This document shows, one piece after another, positions 43,694 through 52,725 of a stretch of DNA of 64,000 nucleotides. The position numbers and the translations under genes are program-made. A model generated the notes under the pieces. That model saw nothing but the letters and a program-made list of their open reading frames with translations, did not search any database and was not told where the DNA came from. How positions within the stretch are numbered: the first letter of the stretch is position 1; each line of letters starts with the position of its first letter. Source of the DNA: Proteobacteria bacterium HN_bin10 (GTDB lineage: Bacteria > Pseudomonadota > Alphaproteobacteria > Caulobacterales > Aquidulcibacteraceae); assembly GCA_002083515.1 (NCBI GenBank), contig LWDN01000051.1, forward strand, positions 27,417 through 91,416. Reading direction: 5' to 3'.

Positions 43694-44836
43694 TCAGCGT
43701 GCGGCCGCATACACAACGGGCGTCGCGAAATAGGCGTCGACGGCGCCGGCCATGGCCTCGGCCATCCGCTCTCTCGCGCGCGGGTCGCCCAAGCGCCGCT
43801 CATCGGTCGAATTGCTCAGGAAGCCGGTCTCGATCAGCACGGCCGGCACGTCGGGCGCGAGCAGCACGAAGAACCCAGCGCTCCGGTGGGTATTGCGTAC
43901 GAGCGGGGCCACCTGGCCAAGCCGGGGAATCACCAGCTGCGCAAATTGCGCCGACCTGTTGGTGGTATCGCGCTGAGCCAGATCGACCAGAATGTCACGC
44001 GCCAGCGCGTTCCGCGTGTCGAGGTCGAGGTCCCAGTTCTGCGACGCCATCATGTTTTGGGCGCGGTCCGCGCCGCTGTCGGACAAGGTGTAGACCGACG
44101 CGCCCGCGGTTTCCCGGTTGGGGCTGGCGTCGGCATGGATGGAGATGAAGAGATCGGCGTGCTGGGTGCGCGCAAAACGGACGCGATCCTCAAGTTCGAC
44201 GAAGGAATCCGCGTCGCGGGTCAAAGCCACGTGGTAGCCGCGCTGCTGAAGCGCGTCCCGAAGCGTGAGCGCACAATGCAGAACCACGTCCTTCTCACGC
44301 GTTCCACCCGCGCCGATGGCGCCGGGATCTCGACCTCCGTGCCCGGCGTCGATAACCACCGTGCGGCGCGCTTGCTGCCTGGCTGGCCGCTCCAACGGGG
44401 CTGGCGGCGGCGCTGACGGCGTTGTAGCGGCGATGTCGAAGCTCAACGTGGCGCTCCGGCGGCCGCCTATTTCTTGCCGCACCAAGCTGGCCGGACCCTC
44501 AAGGTCAAGCACGACCCGGGCGTTGCCGCCTTCTTGAGGCGCGTAGCGGAAGCGGCGCACCAGTCCCGCGCCCGGCCCTTGGCCGACAGCGCCGCCGGGC
44601 AGCGCCAACTGACTGTTGGCGACATCGATTACGAAACGAGCAGGTTCGCTTAGGAAAAATGTCCGCGCCTGCGCCGGCCGATCGAGCGCGAGAGTTACTC
44701 TGCAGCAACCGGCCGTCTCTTGAACCAGCACGCCGCGGATGTTGGACGGTACATCTGCATAGGCGCGCCCGCTTAAGGCGATGCTGCTAAGGGCAGTCGC
44801 GCCAAAGAAGGCGAAGGCTCGGCGAGTCACGTCCAT
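43694..44836 (-). CDS. amiC: N-acetylmuramoyl-L-alanine amidase with AMIN domain
   Basis: A 380-residue periplasmic amidase that cleaves the MurNAc-peptide bond during septum splitting. The N-terminus TRRAFAFFGATALSS looks like a Tat signal, as in E. coli AmiA/AmiC. An AMIN domain (about residues 30-135) targets it to the division site. The Amidase_3 domain carries zinc ligands H166 (DAGHGG), E181 and H234 (SIHADAS) and catalytic E336 (LIETGFLSN). An NlpD-like activator is encoded at 56 kb. It is promoter-proximal to mrcA and diverges from the HEXXH protein gene. Confidence 0.95.
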   Translation of the reverse strand: MDVTRRAFAFFGATALSSIALSGRAYADVPSNIRGVLVQETAGCCRVTLALDRPAQARTFFLSEPARFVIDVANSQLALPGGAVGQGPGAGLVRRFRYAPQEGGNARVVLDLEGPASLVRQEIGGRRSATLSFDIAATTPSAPPPAPLERPARQQARRTVVIDAGHGGRDPGAIGAGGTREKDVVLHCALTLRDALQQRGYHVALTRDADSFVELEDRVRFARTQHADLFISIHADASPNRETAGASVYTLSDSGADRAQNMMASQNWDLDLDTRNALARDILVDLAQRDTTNRSAQFAQLVIPRLGQVAPLVRNTHRSAGFFVLLAPDVPAVLIETGFLSNSTDERRLGDPRARERMAEAMAGAVDAYFATPVVYAAAR

Positions 44837-44975
44837 GAATGGCGGGAAAGTACCCGACGCCGCTTGCTATCGAGTTGAAAACTTGGGTGAATGAGGCGGT
44901 AACTACAGCTGAGCTACAGACGCCGCCCGTCGCGCCGGACTTGAGCAAAAATCAACGGCGTGTTCACTCTAAGCC

Positions 44976-46268
44976 ATGCACGCCTTTGTTCTAGCGGTCA
45001 GCTTGTCTCTGTGCGCATTACCTGCGTTGGCGCAAGACTATCGGCTGCAATCGACGGCCGCCACAGAGCTGCAGCAAATGTGCACGGCCGACGCTGGCGA
45101 GCTTTGGAGCGCCAGCCTTTGCGGGCCGCTCATCGTTGTCGATGGCAACACGCGGCAAGCGTGGGCAACCCAACACGACAATCTGAATATCCTGAGCATC
45201 GCATCAGGCGGCGGCTGGGCCGGTGTGCTGCCGGAAGGCGTGCCTGTGGCGAACACCACTGTTGATTGGGGCGGCGTGCAGTGGATCATGGTTGTTGGTC
45301 CGTTACCGGAAGACACGATCACTCGCCGCGTGCTCCTCGCTCACGAAGCGTGGCATCGCGTACAGGAATCTTTGGGCTTGCCGATGCAGGGCGCCAATGC
45401 CGGGCATCTGGAAACCGAGCGTGGCCGCTACCTGATGCGTCTGGAAATGCGCGCGCTCGCCACTGCCATGCTGTCCAATCGCCGCGCGCGCCGTAATGCG
45501 GCGAGAGATGCGTTGGCGTTCCGCATGGCCCGGCTCTCGTCATTTCCAGAAGCGCCCGCCGCCGAAGCAGGGCTCGACCGAAACGAGGGTCTTGCTTCCT
45601 ACACCGGCGTGCGTCTGGGCGCCGGCGATCAGGCGCGCCAATTCGCGGCGCGAACCCTCAACGGCTATGACCAACACCAGGCGCTGGCGCGGGCATACGC
45701 CTATGCGACCGGCCCAGCGTATGGGCTGCTGCTGGACGAGTATGCGCCAAATTGGCGGGCACAACTTGCCGCCTGGGCGCCGGCCGACCTTCTCGTCAGC
45801 CCGCTTCGTGCACGAGCGCTAAGCGAGCGCGACCTTCAGCGACGCGCTGGCCGCTACGCTGGCCCCCAAATCGCGGCCGAAGAACGCGCGCGTGCGGAAA
45901 ATCAGCGGCGTCTGATCGCCGAACTCATCGTCCGCTACTCAGGCGCGCGGATTGAGCTTCCACTCGGGCAAATGCAGTTCGAGTTTGATCCCGAGCAAGT
46001 GATACCTGTTCCAAACCTTGGAACCGTTTATAGACGTCTGGTGTTGCGGGACGCTTGGGGTCAGTTGCGGGCTACGGAGGGCGCTCTGATTTCTCCGAGC
46101 TTCGACAGGCTCATTGCAGCCGCCCCCGATCCCGATGGCCTGGCGGGCCCGGGGTGGACGCTTGATCTGGCGCCTGGATACCACATTTCCGCACCTGATG
46201 CAGAGGGGGTGGTCCGTCCGGAAGTTGCCCTCCAACAGCAGCCAAGCGGGCGTCAGCCGCGCAATTGA
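44976..46268 (+). CDS. Secreted HEXXH protein, putative metallopeptidase
   Basis: A 430-residue exported protein of no family I recognise. The signal peptide is MHAFVLAVSLSLCALPALA. A potential zinc site H123-E-A-W-H127 lies on a predicted helix (LLAHEAWHRVQESLG). About 15 residues later, a helix HLETERGRYLMRLEMRAL supplies candidate third ligands and resembles gluzincin geometry. A possible helical domain (residues 160-300) and a beta-rich C-terminal domain (about 315-420, ending in a Gln/Pro tail) follow. The cysteine pair C36/C49 near the N-terminus may form a disulfide. It diverges from amiC across 139 nt. Peptidase activity is inferred from the motif only. Confidence 0.7.
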   Translation: MHAFVLAVSLSLCALPALAQDYRLQSTAATELQQMCTADAGELWSASLCGPLIVVDGNTRQAWATQHDNLNILSIASGGGWAGVLPEGVPVANTTVDWGGVQWIMVVGPLPEDTITRRVLLAHEAWHRVQESLGLPMQGANAGHLETERGRYLMRLEMRALATAMLSNRRARRNAARDALAFRMARLSSFPEAPAAEAGLDRNEGLASYTGVRLGAGDQARQFAARTLNGYDQHQALARAYAYATGPAYGLLLDEYAPNWRAQLAAWAPADLLVSPLRARALSERDLQRRAGRYAGPQIAAEERARAENQRRLIAELIVRYSGARIELPLGQMQFEFDPEQVIPVPNLGTVYRRLVLRDAWGQLRATEGALISPSFDRLIAAAPDPDGLAGPGWTLDLAPGYHISAPDAEGVVRPEVALQQQPSGRQPRN

Positions 46269-46655
46269 CCCCCGCCAGCGCTTCCCCTGCGGAGCCAAAT
46301 CATGCATAGGTACCGTCATCGCCGCGTGCGCCGTCAGGGAGTTATCCCCAGAGCACCCGGCGCGCTCCCGCCCTGCGGACCGGCGAAATCGGGCCCTGCG
46401 GCGCGCTGTCGAAGCGCCCGCGTTTGGACCTAGAGCACCCGTTCTCCAGGACCGGAAGCGTAAGCGCCGCCTCTAAAGGCGGCGTCAACTGGAGCCCAAT
46501 TATGATCCGCCTAGCGATCGATCCAAACGCCAAGGGCCGTTCGGGCCCCGGCTTCGGTCGCGCAGGATCATCCCTCATGACTTTGCGTCGCCTTGCCGCT
46601 CCCGCCCCGGTTCGCACCGGAAGTTCGGGAGCGCGCGACGCCCACGGAGCCCTTA
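46269..46655 (+). promoter_or_regulatory. Long leader region of rne
   Basis: A 387-bp stretch without a convincing gene ahead of rne. It contains a DnaA-box-like TTATCCCCA (46342-46350, one mismatch) and a hairpin CGCCGCC-TCTAAA-GGCGGCG (46465-46484). Several shorter GC-rich dyads are also present. In enterobacteria the rne 5' UTR is long and structured, and mediates RNase E autoregulation. A similar role is plausible here but is inference. Confidence 0.45.
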
Positions 46656-48953
46656 ATGGCCAAGAAAATGTTAATCGACGCCGCCCACCCGGAAGAGACC
46701 CGGGTCGCGGTGCTCGACGGAAGCCGCGTTGAAGATTTCGATTTCGAGGTCGCCAGCAAGAGACAGCTCCGAGGCAATATCTATCTCGCCAAGGTGACGC
46801 GGGTTGAGCCGTCGCTGCAGGCGGCCTTCGTTGAGTATGGCGGCAACCGCCATGGCTTCCTCGCGTTCTCCGAAATTCACCCGGACTATTACGCCATCCC
46901 CCACGACGACCAGGAAGCCATCAAGGCGGAGCTGGCCAAGGCCGAGGAGGAGAGCGAAAACGAGGAAGAGGATGATGAAGCGCGCGACGAGCGCCGCCGC
47001 CGTATCCTGACCCGCCGCTACAAAATTCAGGAAGTCATCCGGCGACGTCAAATCATGCTGGTTCAGGTGGTGAAGGAAGAGCGCGGCAACAAAGGCGCCG
47101 CGCTCACCACCTATCTTTCGCTCGCCGGCCGCTATTGCGTGCTGATGCCGAACACGGGTCGCGGAGGCGGCATCTCGCGCAAGATCACGCAAGCGACGGA
47201 CCGCAAACGGCTTAAGAAGATCGCGCAAGACCTCGAGGTGCCGCAGGGCCAAGGTCTGATCATCCGCACCGCGGGCGCCAAACGCACCAAGACCGAGATC
47301 AAGCGCGATTATGAGTATCTCTCGCGCGCCTGGGAGACCATTCGCGACGACACCATGAAGTCCGTCGCGCCGGCATTGATCTACGAAGAGAGTTCGCTGG
47401 TGAAGCGCGCCATTCGCGATCTCTACGACAAAGAGGTCGATGAAATTCATGTCGAAGGCGAGGCGGCCTACAAGGAGGCCAAGGACTTCGTACGGATGTT
47501 GATGCCCAGTCACGCCAAGCGCGTGCATCTGTGGAAGGACGCGACGCCGATCTTCGCCAAGCATGGCGTCGAAAAGCAGCTCGATTCGATCTATTCGCCC
47601 ATCGTGACGCTGAAGAGCGGCGGCTACATCGTCATCAACCAGGCCGAGGCGCTCGTCGCCATCGACGTCAACTCCGGGCGCGCCACCCGCGAACGCAATA
47701 TCGAACAGACGGCGTTCAAGACCAATCTCGAAGCGGCCGATGAAGCCGCGCGTCAGATGCGCCTGCGCGACCTCGCGGGGCTCATCGTCATCGACTTCAT
47801 CGACATGGAGGAATCGAAGAACGATCGCGCCGTCGAAAAGCGGATGAAGGACAATCTCCGCTTCGATCGCGCCCGCGTGCAGATGGGCAAGATCAGCGGC
47901 TTTGGCTTGCTGGAACTCTCACGTCAACGCCGCCGCACGGGGGTGCTGGAGGGCACCAGCCATATTTGCGAACACTGCCAAGGCTCCGGCCGGCTGCGTT
48001 CGGTCGAAAGCGCCTCGCTCGCCCTGCTCCGCGCCCTCGATGAGGCGGCGGCCAAGCAGAAGAACCGACTCATCGAGGCGCGCACGGCGGCCGATGTCGC
48101 CATCTATTTGCTCAACGAGAAACGCGACGCGCTCACGGCGATCGAAGAGAACCGCAATGTGCGCGTACGCGTCGGCGCCGCAAACGGGATGAATTCCGGC
48201 GAGTTTGAAATCAACGCAGCCGAAACCGACTTCGAACCCGACACGGACGAAGCGGACTCCGAACCGCCGCAACCGGCGCGCGGCGGCCGCAAGCCGCAGC
48301 GCCGCGATGTTGAAATTGAAGCGGAGGAAGCCGACGCACGCGCCGCGGCGTTGGCGCATGAAGAAGAAACGGACGAGGACGCAGAGGTTTCGCCGAGCGC
48401 CGCCACAGACGGCGATGCCGATGGCGACGATCGCAAACGCCGTCGCCGGCGGGGCCGGCGCGGCGGCAAGCGCCGTCGCGATGGAGAGGAAGGCGAGGCC
48501 AACGCTGAAGTCGAGGCGGCTCCGCCGAAACCGGCGAGCGAAGGCCGGGAAGAGCGGGATGACCGAGGCGACCGCCGCCGTCGCCGCCGGCGCGGTCGCG
48601 GCCGAGGCCGACGCGTCTACGAGGTGGACGGCGGCGAATGGCTCGACTTCGTCAGCGCCGACTTGAAGCACTTGACCCCTCGCCCTGAACGGCCCGCCCG
48701 CTCTGACCACGAACGCAGCGCGGCGCCCCCGAGCGTCGTCGACACCACTGCTGTTGCGGAGGCCGAGATCATCGCGCATCCCGCGCTGGAGCCGGCGGCG
48801 ACTCCGGTTGCAGTGGCGGAGGCAGCGCCTGTCGATGCGTCTCCGTCCGCGCCCGAATCCGAACCGGTGGCGGACGCCCCTAATTATGAACCCGATCAGG
48901 AGCGGAGGGAGAAATTCTTCTCGCGGCTGTCGCGTTGGTCCAAGAAGGGCTGA
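46656..48953 (+). CDS. rne: Ribonuclease E
   Basis: A 765-residue endoribonuclease and degradosome scaffold. The catalytic half has an S1 domain (about residues 30-110), interrupted by a long acidic insertion (KAEEESENEEEDDEARDE). The DNase I-like metal site has D337 (AIDVNSGRA) and D380 (VIDFIDMEE). The zinc-link is C438-EH-C441. The C-terminal half is disordered, with two Arg-rich RNA-binding patches (RKRRRRRGRRGGKRRRD and RRRRRRGRGRGRR). The WLDFVSADLKHLTP segment is a candidate microdomain. Ala/Pro/Glu-rich sequence follows to the end. ATG 46656 is preceded by GGAG. Confidence 0.95.
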   Translation: MAKKMLIDAAHPEETRVAVLDGSRVEDFDFEVASKRQLRGNIYLAKVTRVEPSLQAAFVEYGGNRHGFLAFSEIHPDYYAIPHDDQEAIKAELAKAEEESENEEEDDEARDERRRRILTRRYKIQEVIRRRQIMLVQVVKEERGNKGAALTTYLSLAGRYCVLMPNTGRGGGISRKITQATDRKRLKKIAQDLEVPQGQGLIIRTAGAKRTKTEIKRDYEYLSRAWETIRDDTMKSVAPALIYEESSLVKRAIRDLYDKEVDEIHVEGEAAYKEAKDFVRMLMPSHAKRVHLWKDATPIFAKHGVEKQLDSIYSPIVTLKSGGYIVINQAEALVAIDVNSGRATRERNIEQTAFKTNLEAADEAARQMRLRDLAGLIVIDFIDMEESKNDRAVEKRMKDNLRFDRARVQMGKISGFGLLELSRQRRRTGVLEGTSHICEHCQGSGRLRSVESASLALLRALDEAAAKQKNRLIEARTAADVAIYLLNEKRDALTAIEENRNVRVRVGAANGMNSGEFEINAAETDFEPDTDEADSEPPQPARGGRKPQRRDVEIEAEEADARAAALAHEEETDEDAEVSPSAATDGDADGDDRKRRRRRGRRGGKRRRDGEEGEANAEVEAAPPKPASEGREERDDRGDRRRRRRRGRGRGRRVYEVDGGEWLDFVSADLKHLTPRPERPARSDHERSAAPPSVVDTTAVAEAEIIAHPALEPAATPVAVAEAAPVDASPSAPESEPVADAPNYEPDQERREKFFSRLSRWSKKG

Positions 48954-49040
48954 CATAAGCTTACCGCGCACAAGGCCTTGTTCCCGCCCCAAACCGGCGT
49001 TTCAAAGCAGGGCGGCGGGGTGGAAACAAAAGGAGCGGGC

Positions 49041-50429
49041 ATGACCGCGTCTCTTGGTTCGTTGCTGAATCGCTGTGCTACCGGCGCGATCGCAGGCATC
49101 GCCGCCTGCGCGCTGATGGCGGCTCAGACGGCGTCGGCGCAATCGCTCATCCGCGACGCCGAGATCGAAGACACGCTGCGCGTCTATACTAACCCGCTGC
49201 TGCAAGCCGCCGGCTTGAGGCCGGAGGATGTCCGTCTGCACATTGTGCAAGACCCTTCGATCAATGCGTTTGTCACGCAGGGTCAGAACATATTCATGCA
49301 CACCGGCCTTATCCTCGAGGCCGAAAATCCGAACGAGATCATCGGCGTGCTGGCGCACGAGACAGGTCACATCGCTGGCGGTCATGGCGCCGGGCGGACG
49401 CAGGATATGCAACGCGCCATGGGGCCGATGCTGATTTCCATCGCGCTCGGCGTTATCGCGATCGCAGCCGGCGCGCCGCAAGCGGGCGCCGCGCTGATCG
49501 GCGGCTCGCAGGCGTTCGCCATGGGTGACTTCGTCCAGAACACGCGGACGCAAGAAGCCTCGGCCGATCAGGCGGCGGCGCAGTACCTCGAAGCCACCGG
49601 CCAATCGGGCCGCGGCCTCATCACCTTCTTCGATCGCGAGTTGCGGCCCTACGAGTTCCGCCTTCGCAACGCGCCGCCCTGGATGATCACCCACCCCAAC
49701 GCGTCCGATCGCGTTGAGGCGCTGCGCGCTCCGATTGCAGCGTCGGCCAATTACGACGCCCCGGAGAGTCCGGAGAATCTGCGCCGCTTCCAGTTCATGC
49801 AGGCGAAGCTCTATGGCTTCATCCGTTCCGAGGGACAGACGCTGGCGCGCTATCCGCTGCGGGACACCTCGCAACCGGCGCGCTATGCGCGCGCGATCGC
49901 TTACTATCGCGCGTCGAAGCTTCCGCAGGCGCGCGGCGAACTCGACATCTTGATCGCCGAGGATCCGCGCAACCCCTACTTCCAGGAACTCATGGGCCAA
50001 ATTCTCTTCGAGAATGGACGCGCGGCGGAGTCCATTCCTTACCATCGCCGGTCGCTTGAACTGGCGCCTGGGCAACCGCTGCTCCAGGTCAATTTGGCCC
50101 GCGCTTTGATCGAGGCCAACGGCCGCGCCGGCACCGAAGAGGCGCTTGCGCTCTTGGCGGATGTCATTCGAAGCGAACCCGACAATGGCTTCGCCTGGCG
50201 CGAGGCTGCGCGCGCACGTTACGAGCGTGGTGAAGAGCCGCTTGCCCAATTGGCCTCCGCGGAAGCGAGTATGACAGTCGGCGACTATTCTACCGCGCTC
50301 AACTTTGCCGAACGCGCCCGTCGCACGCTGCCGCGAAATACGCCCGACTACCGCCGGGCCGACGACATCGTGAACTTCGCCAGCTACGAAGTCCGTCAGC
50401 AGATGGAGCGGCGGAACCGGCGCGGCTGA
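49041..50429 (+). CDS. M48 metalloprotease with TPR domain (BepA-like)
   Basis: A 462-residue periplasmic protease of the YfgC/BepA type, which helps assemble or degrade outer-membrane proteins such as LptD. A signal peptide (residues 1-34) is followed by an M48 domain with H106-E-T-G-H110 and the downstream Glu of EASADQAAAQYL. The C-terminal region has TPR-like helices (about residues 280-450, e.g. ARYARAIAYYRASKLPQA and NPYFQELMGQILFENGRA). The start is ATG 49041 with AAGGAG. A longer frame upstream has no signal peptide. The dsbA-like gene follows after 55 nt. Confidence 0.93.
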   Translation: MTASLGSLLNRCATGAIAGIAACALMAAQTASAQSLIRDAEIEDTLRVYTNPLLQAAGLRPEDVRLHIVQDPSINAFVTQGQNIFMHTGLILEAENPNEIIGVLAHETGHIAGGHGAGRTQDMQRAMGPMLISIALGVIAIAAGAPQAGAALIGGSQAFAMGDFVQNTRTQEASADQAAAQYLEATGQSGRGLITFFDRELRPYEFRLRNAPPWMITHPNASDRVEALRAPIAASANYDAPESPENLRRFQFMQAKLYGFIRSEGQTLARYPLRDTSQPARYARAIAYYRASKLPQARGELDILIAEDPRNPYFQELMGQILFENGRAAESIPYHRRSLELAPGQPLLQVNLARALIEANGRAGTEEALALLADVIRSEPDNGFAWREAARARYERGEEPLAQLASAEASMTVGDYSTALNFAERARRTLPRNTPDYRRADDIVNFASYEVRQQMERRNRRG

Positions 50430-50484
50430 ACTTGTGGCGCTGCCGAAAACCGGTCATGGAGGCGCTCGTTCTCGGAGACCTCCT

Positions 50485-51207
50485 GTGATTGCGCGTCTCT
50501 TTCTATTGATCGCCTTGGCTCTTGCCGGCCCAGCCGCCGCGCAGACTTTTAACGGTCAGGAACAGGCGGAAATCCGCGCCATCGTGCGCGAGTACCTCGT
50601 CCGCAATCCCGACGTCCTGCGCGAGGCGCTCGACGCTCTGGCCGAGCGCAACGCGGCGGAACGCTGGCAGGAAATCCGCAGCGATCCACGCGACTTCGCC
50701 ATCGGTCCAGCCAATGCGGCTGTCACCATCGTCGAATTCTACGACTATCGCTGCGCTTATTGCCATGCGGCGCTGGAATGGGTGCTGGATGTCAGCCGGA
50801 CGCGCCGCGATGTGCGCATCGTCTTCAAGGAATTGCCCATCTTGAGCGACGCTTCGATGGAGGCGGCGCGCGCGGCGGTGGCCGCCATGCCGCAGGGGCG
50901 GTATCTGCAGTTCCACCAGGCGTTGATGAGCTTTCCGCTCGATCAGGACATGACTTCGCAGCAAATCGACGCGCTGGCGCGGAGAAGCGGCATCGACGTC
51001 GCCCGCATGCGGCGCGCCATGGACAATCCCGAGATCACCCGCTTGCTCGAACAGAACCGCGCGCACGCGCTCGATTATGAGATCAACGGCACGCCGGGAT
51101 TCGTCATCAATGGCGAACTTGTCCCGGGCTTCAACGAACCGCTGCTCAACGCGCGGCTGCGCGAGGCGACGCAGGAGGCGCGCGAGCGCCGCACGGCGTC
51201 GCGCTAA
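50485..51207 (+). CDS. DsbA-family thiol:disulfide oxidoreductase
   Basis: A 240-residue periplasmic thioredoxin-fold protein with a signal peptide (MIARLFLLIALALAGPAAAQ). An N-terminal helical extension (about residues 25-70) precedes the active site C90-AY-C93 in FYDYRCAYCHA. The cis-Pro loop GTPGFVING is present. This matches ScsC/BdbD-like thioredoxin_4 proteins. The GTG at 50485 is chosen because GGAG lies eight bases upstream and because it starts the signal peptide. A GTG 51 nt upstream is also in frame. It is probably co-transcribed with the BepA-like gene. Confidence 0.92.
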   Translation: MIARLFLLIALALAGPAAAQTFNGQEQAEIRAIVREYLVRNPDVLREALDALAERNAAERWQEIRSDPRDFAIGPANAAVTIVEFYDYRCAYCHAALEWVLDVSRTRRDVRIVFKELPILSDASMEAARAAVAAMPQGRYLQFHQALMSFPLDQDMTSQQIDALARRSGIDVARMRRAMDNPEITRLLEQNRAHALDYEINGTPGFVINGELVPGFNEPLLNARLREATQEARERRTASR

Positions 51208-51244
51208 ACGGTCATGCCGGCTGGAGGCGCACGGCGCTCCGCAT

Positions 51245-52015
51245 CTAAATCCGCCCCGTCGCCGCCGCACTGACCAGCGTCAGCTGGCGCGCCAGCAATG
51301 GCCGTTGCGTTTGTCCCTGCTCTAGCGCACGCAAATACCCCGGCACCAGCGCAATATAACCGAACGCCGGAAAGCCCGCACTCGCTGCTGTTTTCGCCCA
51401 TGCGCCGGCGCCGCTATGAGCGAGCAGCGTCCGGCTGCGTAGGTCTGATATCGATCCGCCCTTGCGCGGCAGGGAGCTGCGGCCCCGCGCGCGCCAGTGC
51501 GCTTGCGAACGCATGAAACCGACATAAGTCCACGCACGCGCCGCGTAACTCGCAATGCCGTTCGACGGGTCGTAGGCGCCGCAGGCAGCGAGTGCGAGAC
51601 GAATGACATTGCCCGCCGTCTGCTCGGCGTAGGCTTCGAGATCGGCCCATTCCGCGAAAGGCTCGGTGAGAAAGTCGCAACTGCTCCGCGTTTCGATCAT
51701 CAGCTCCCACGGCGCAAAAGGCAGCGCCACGCCTGACATCGTCTCGGCATAGCGGATGAGCGCAGGGTGTGCGCGCGGAGCTGCGCCTTGCGCGATCTCC
51801 TCCAGCGCCTCTCGCCACCAAGTCAACCGGATCAGGCCAAGCGGCGCTTCGTTCACCGTTTCGGCGATCCGCGCGATCTCATAATTCACCGCATAGATGG
51901 CGATCAGCCGCTCGCGCACGCGCGCCGGCGCAAACCGCGACGCGAGCCACCGGTCTTCGTCGACGCGGCGGACCTGGGCGCTAAGCGCCGCGAATGGCGA
52001 GTGGGGAGTGGTCAT
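51245..52015 (-). CDS. Squalene/phytoene synthase family protein
   Basis: A 256-residue all-helical protein of the squalene/phytoene synthase fold, closest to the short NDUFAF6-like forms that sit at the end of alphaproteobacterial yajC-secDF operons. RIAETVNEAPLGLIRLTWWREAL corresponds to the region around the first substrate Asp motif. The canonical DxxxD pairs are not intact, so prenyl-synthase activity is doubtful. The codons after the ATG (TTPHSPFA) lie in one arm of an inverted repeat. A GTG three codons upstream is an alternative start. Confidence 0.8.
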   Translation of the reverse strand: MTTPHSPFAALSAQVRRVDEDRWLASRFAPARVRERLIAIYAVNYEIARIAETVNEAPLGLIRLTWWREALEEIAQGAAPRAHPALIRYAETMSGVALPFAPWELMIETRSSCDFLTEPFAEWADLEAYAEQTAGNVIRLALAACGAYDPSNGIASYAARAWTYVGFMRSQAHWRARGRSSLPRKGGSISDLRSRTLLAHSGAGAWAKTAASAGFPAFGYIALVPGYLRALEQGQTQRPLLARQLTLVSAAATGRI

Positions 52016-52058
52016 CGCCTCCACCCGCCCTATTCGCTATTCGCCACTCGCCATTCGC
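51990..52058. repeat. 15-bp inverted repeat at a gene start
   Basis: GCGAATGGCGAGTGG (51990-52004) and its exact reverse complement (52044-52058) flank a 39-bp spacer that itself contains ATTCGCTATTCGCC variants. The left arm encodes residues of the phytoene-synthase-like N-terminus. The right arm ends on the PuuD-type gene's stop codon. Related TTCGCTATTCGC/ACTCGCCATTCGC repeats are common intergenic sequences in high-GC alphaproteobacteria. Confidence 0.75.
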
Positions 52059-52687
52059 TAAAACAGCGTGCTCGCGCCCGTCATCGCCACCAGCATCGGC
52101 ACGGAAAGGAACGTGTTGGTGCGCGAGAACAGCATCGCCGTCTTGCCGGCGGCGGCTTTCGCGGCGGCGTCGAGATCGGGATATTTGTTGGCGATGTTCA
52201 GCGCCTTCTGCTGGTTCGGCCAGATGATGAACCAGACATTGAACCACATGACGATGGCGAGCCACATGCCGATGCCGATCAGGATGTGCTTGGGCACCGC
52301 GAAGCCTGGATCGTCGAGCGCGCCGAGGCTCAGCGCTTGCACGAGATAATTCTGGTTCCACGCCAGCAGCAGGCCGGTGATCAGGGTCAGCATCGCGCCC
52401 CAACGAAACCAGAACAAAGCCGCCGGCGCGATCACCTTCGTCACCGCCGGCTTCTGCTCGTCGGGGATTTTCGGCATGTTCGGGATCTGGGTGAAATTGA
52501 AATAGTAGAGGTGGCCGATCCACATGATGCCGAACAGCACATGGGTCCAACGGAATGCGGCTTCCCAGAACGCGCTGTCGCCGAAGGCGTAGCCGGCGAC
52601 GCCCATCGCGAAATAGATGAGGAACAGCGCGCCGACCGCGGTCGCGGTCCAGGCGACGTAGCGCAAATTGCTCAAGAACCAAGCCAT
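52058..52687 (-). CDS. PuuD/Urate_ox_N-type membrane protein (short form)
   Basis: A 209-residue membrane protein with five or six helices matching the N-terminal domain of urate hydroxylase PuuD (DUF989). HVLFGIMWIGHLYYFNF and IGMWLAIVMWFNVWFIIWPNQ are the hallmark blocks with possible heme-binding histidines. Full PuuD proteins are about 400 residues and end in a cytochrome c domain. This one has neither the second membrane half nor a CxxCH motif, so urate oxidation is uncertain. The start follows GGAGGAG. It lies between secF and the phytoene-synthase-like gene. Confidence 0.8.
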   Translation of the reverse strand: MAWFLSNLRYVAWTATAVGALFLIYFAMGVAGYAFGDSAFWEAAFRWTHVLFGIMWIGHLYYFNFTQIPNMPKIPDEQKPAVTKVIAPAALFWFRWGAMLTLITGLLLAWNQNYLVQALSLGALDDPGFAVPKHILIGIGMWLAIVMWFNVWFIIWPNQQKALNIANKYPDLDAAAKAAAGKTAMLFSRTNTFLSVPMLVAMTGASTLF

Positions 52688-52725
52688 GACAAACTCCTCC
52701 AGCTGGCGCGGGGAGCGGTCTCGCC

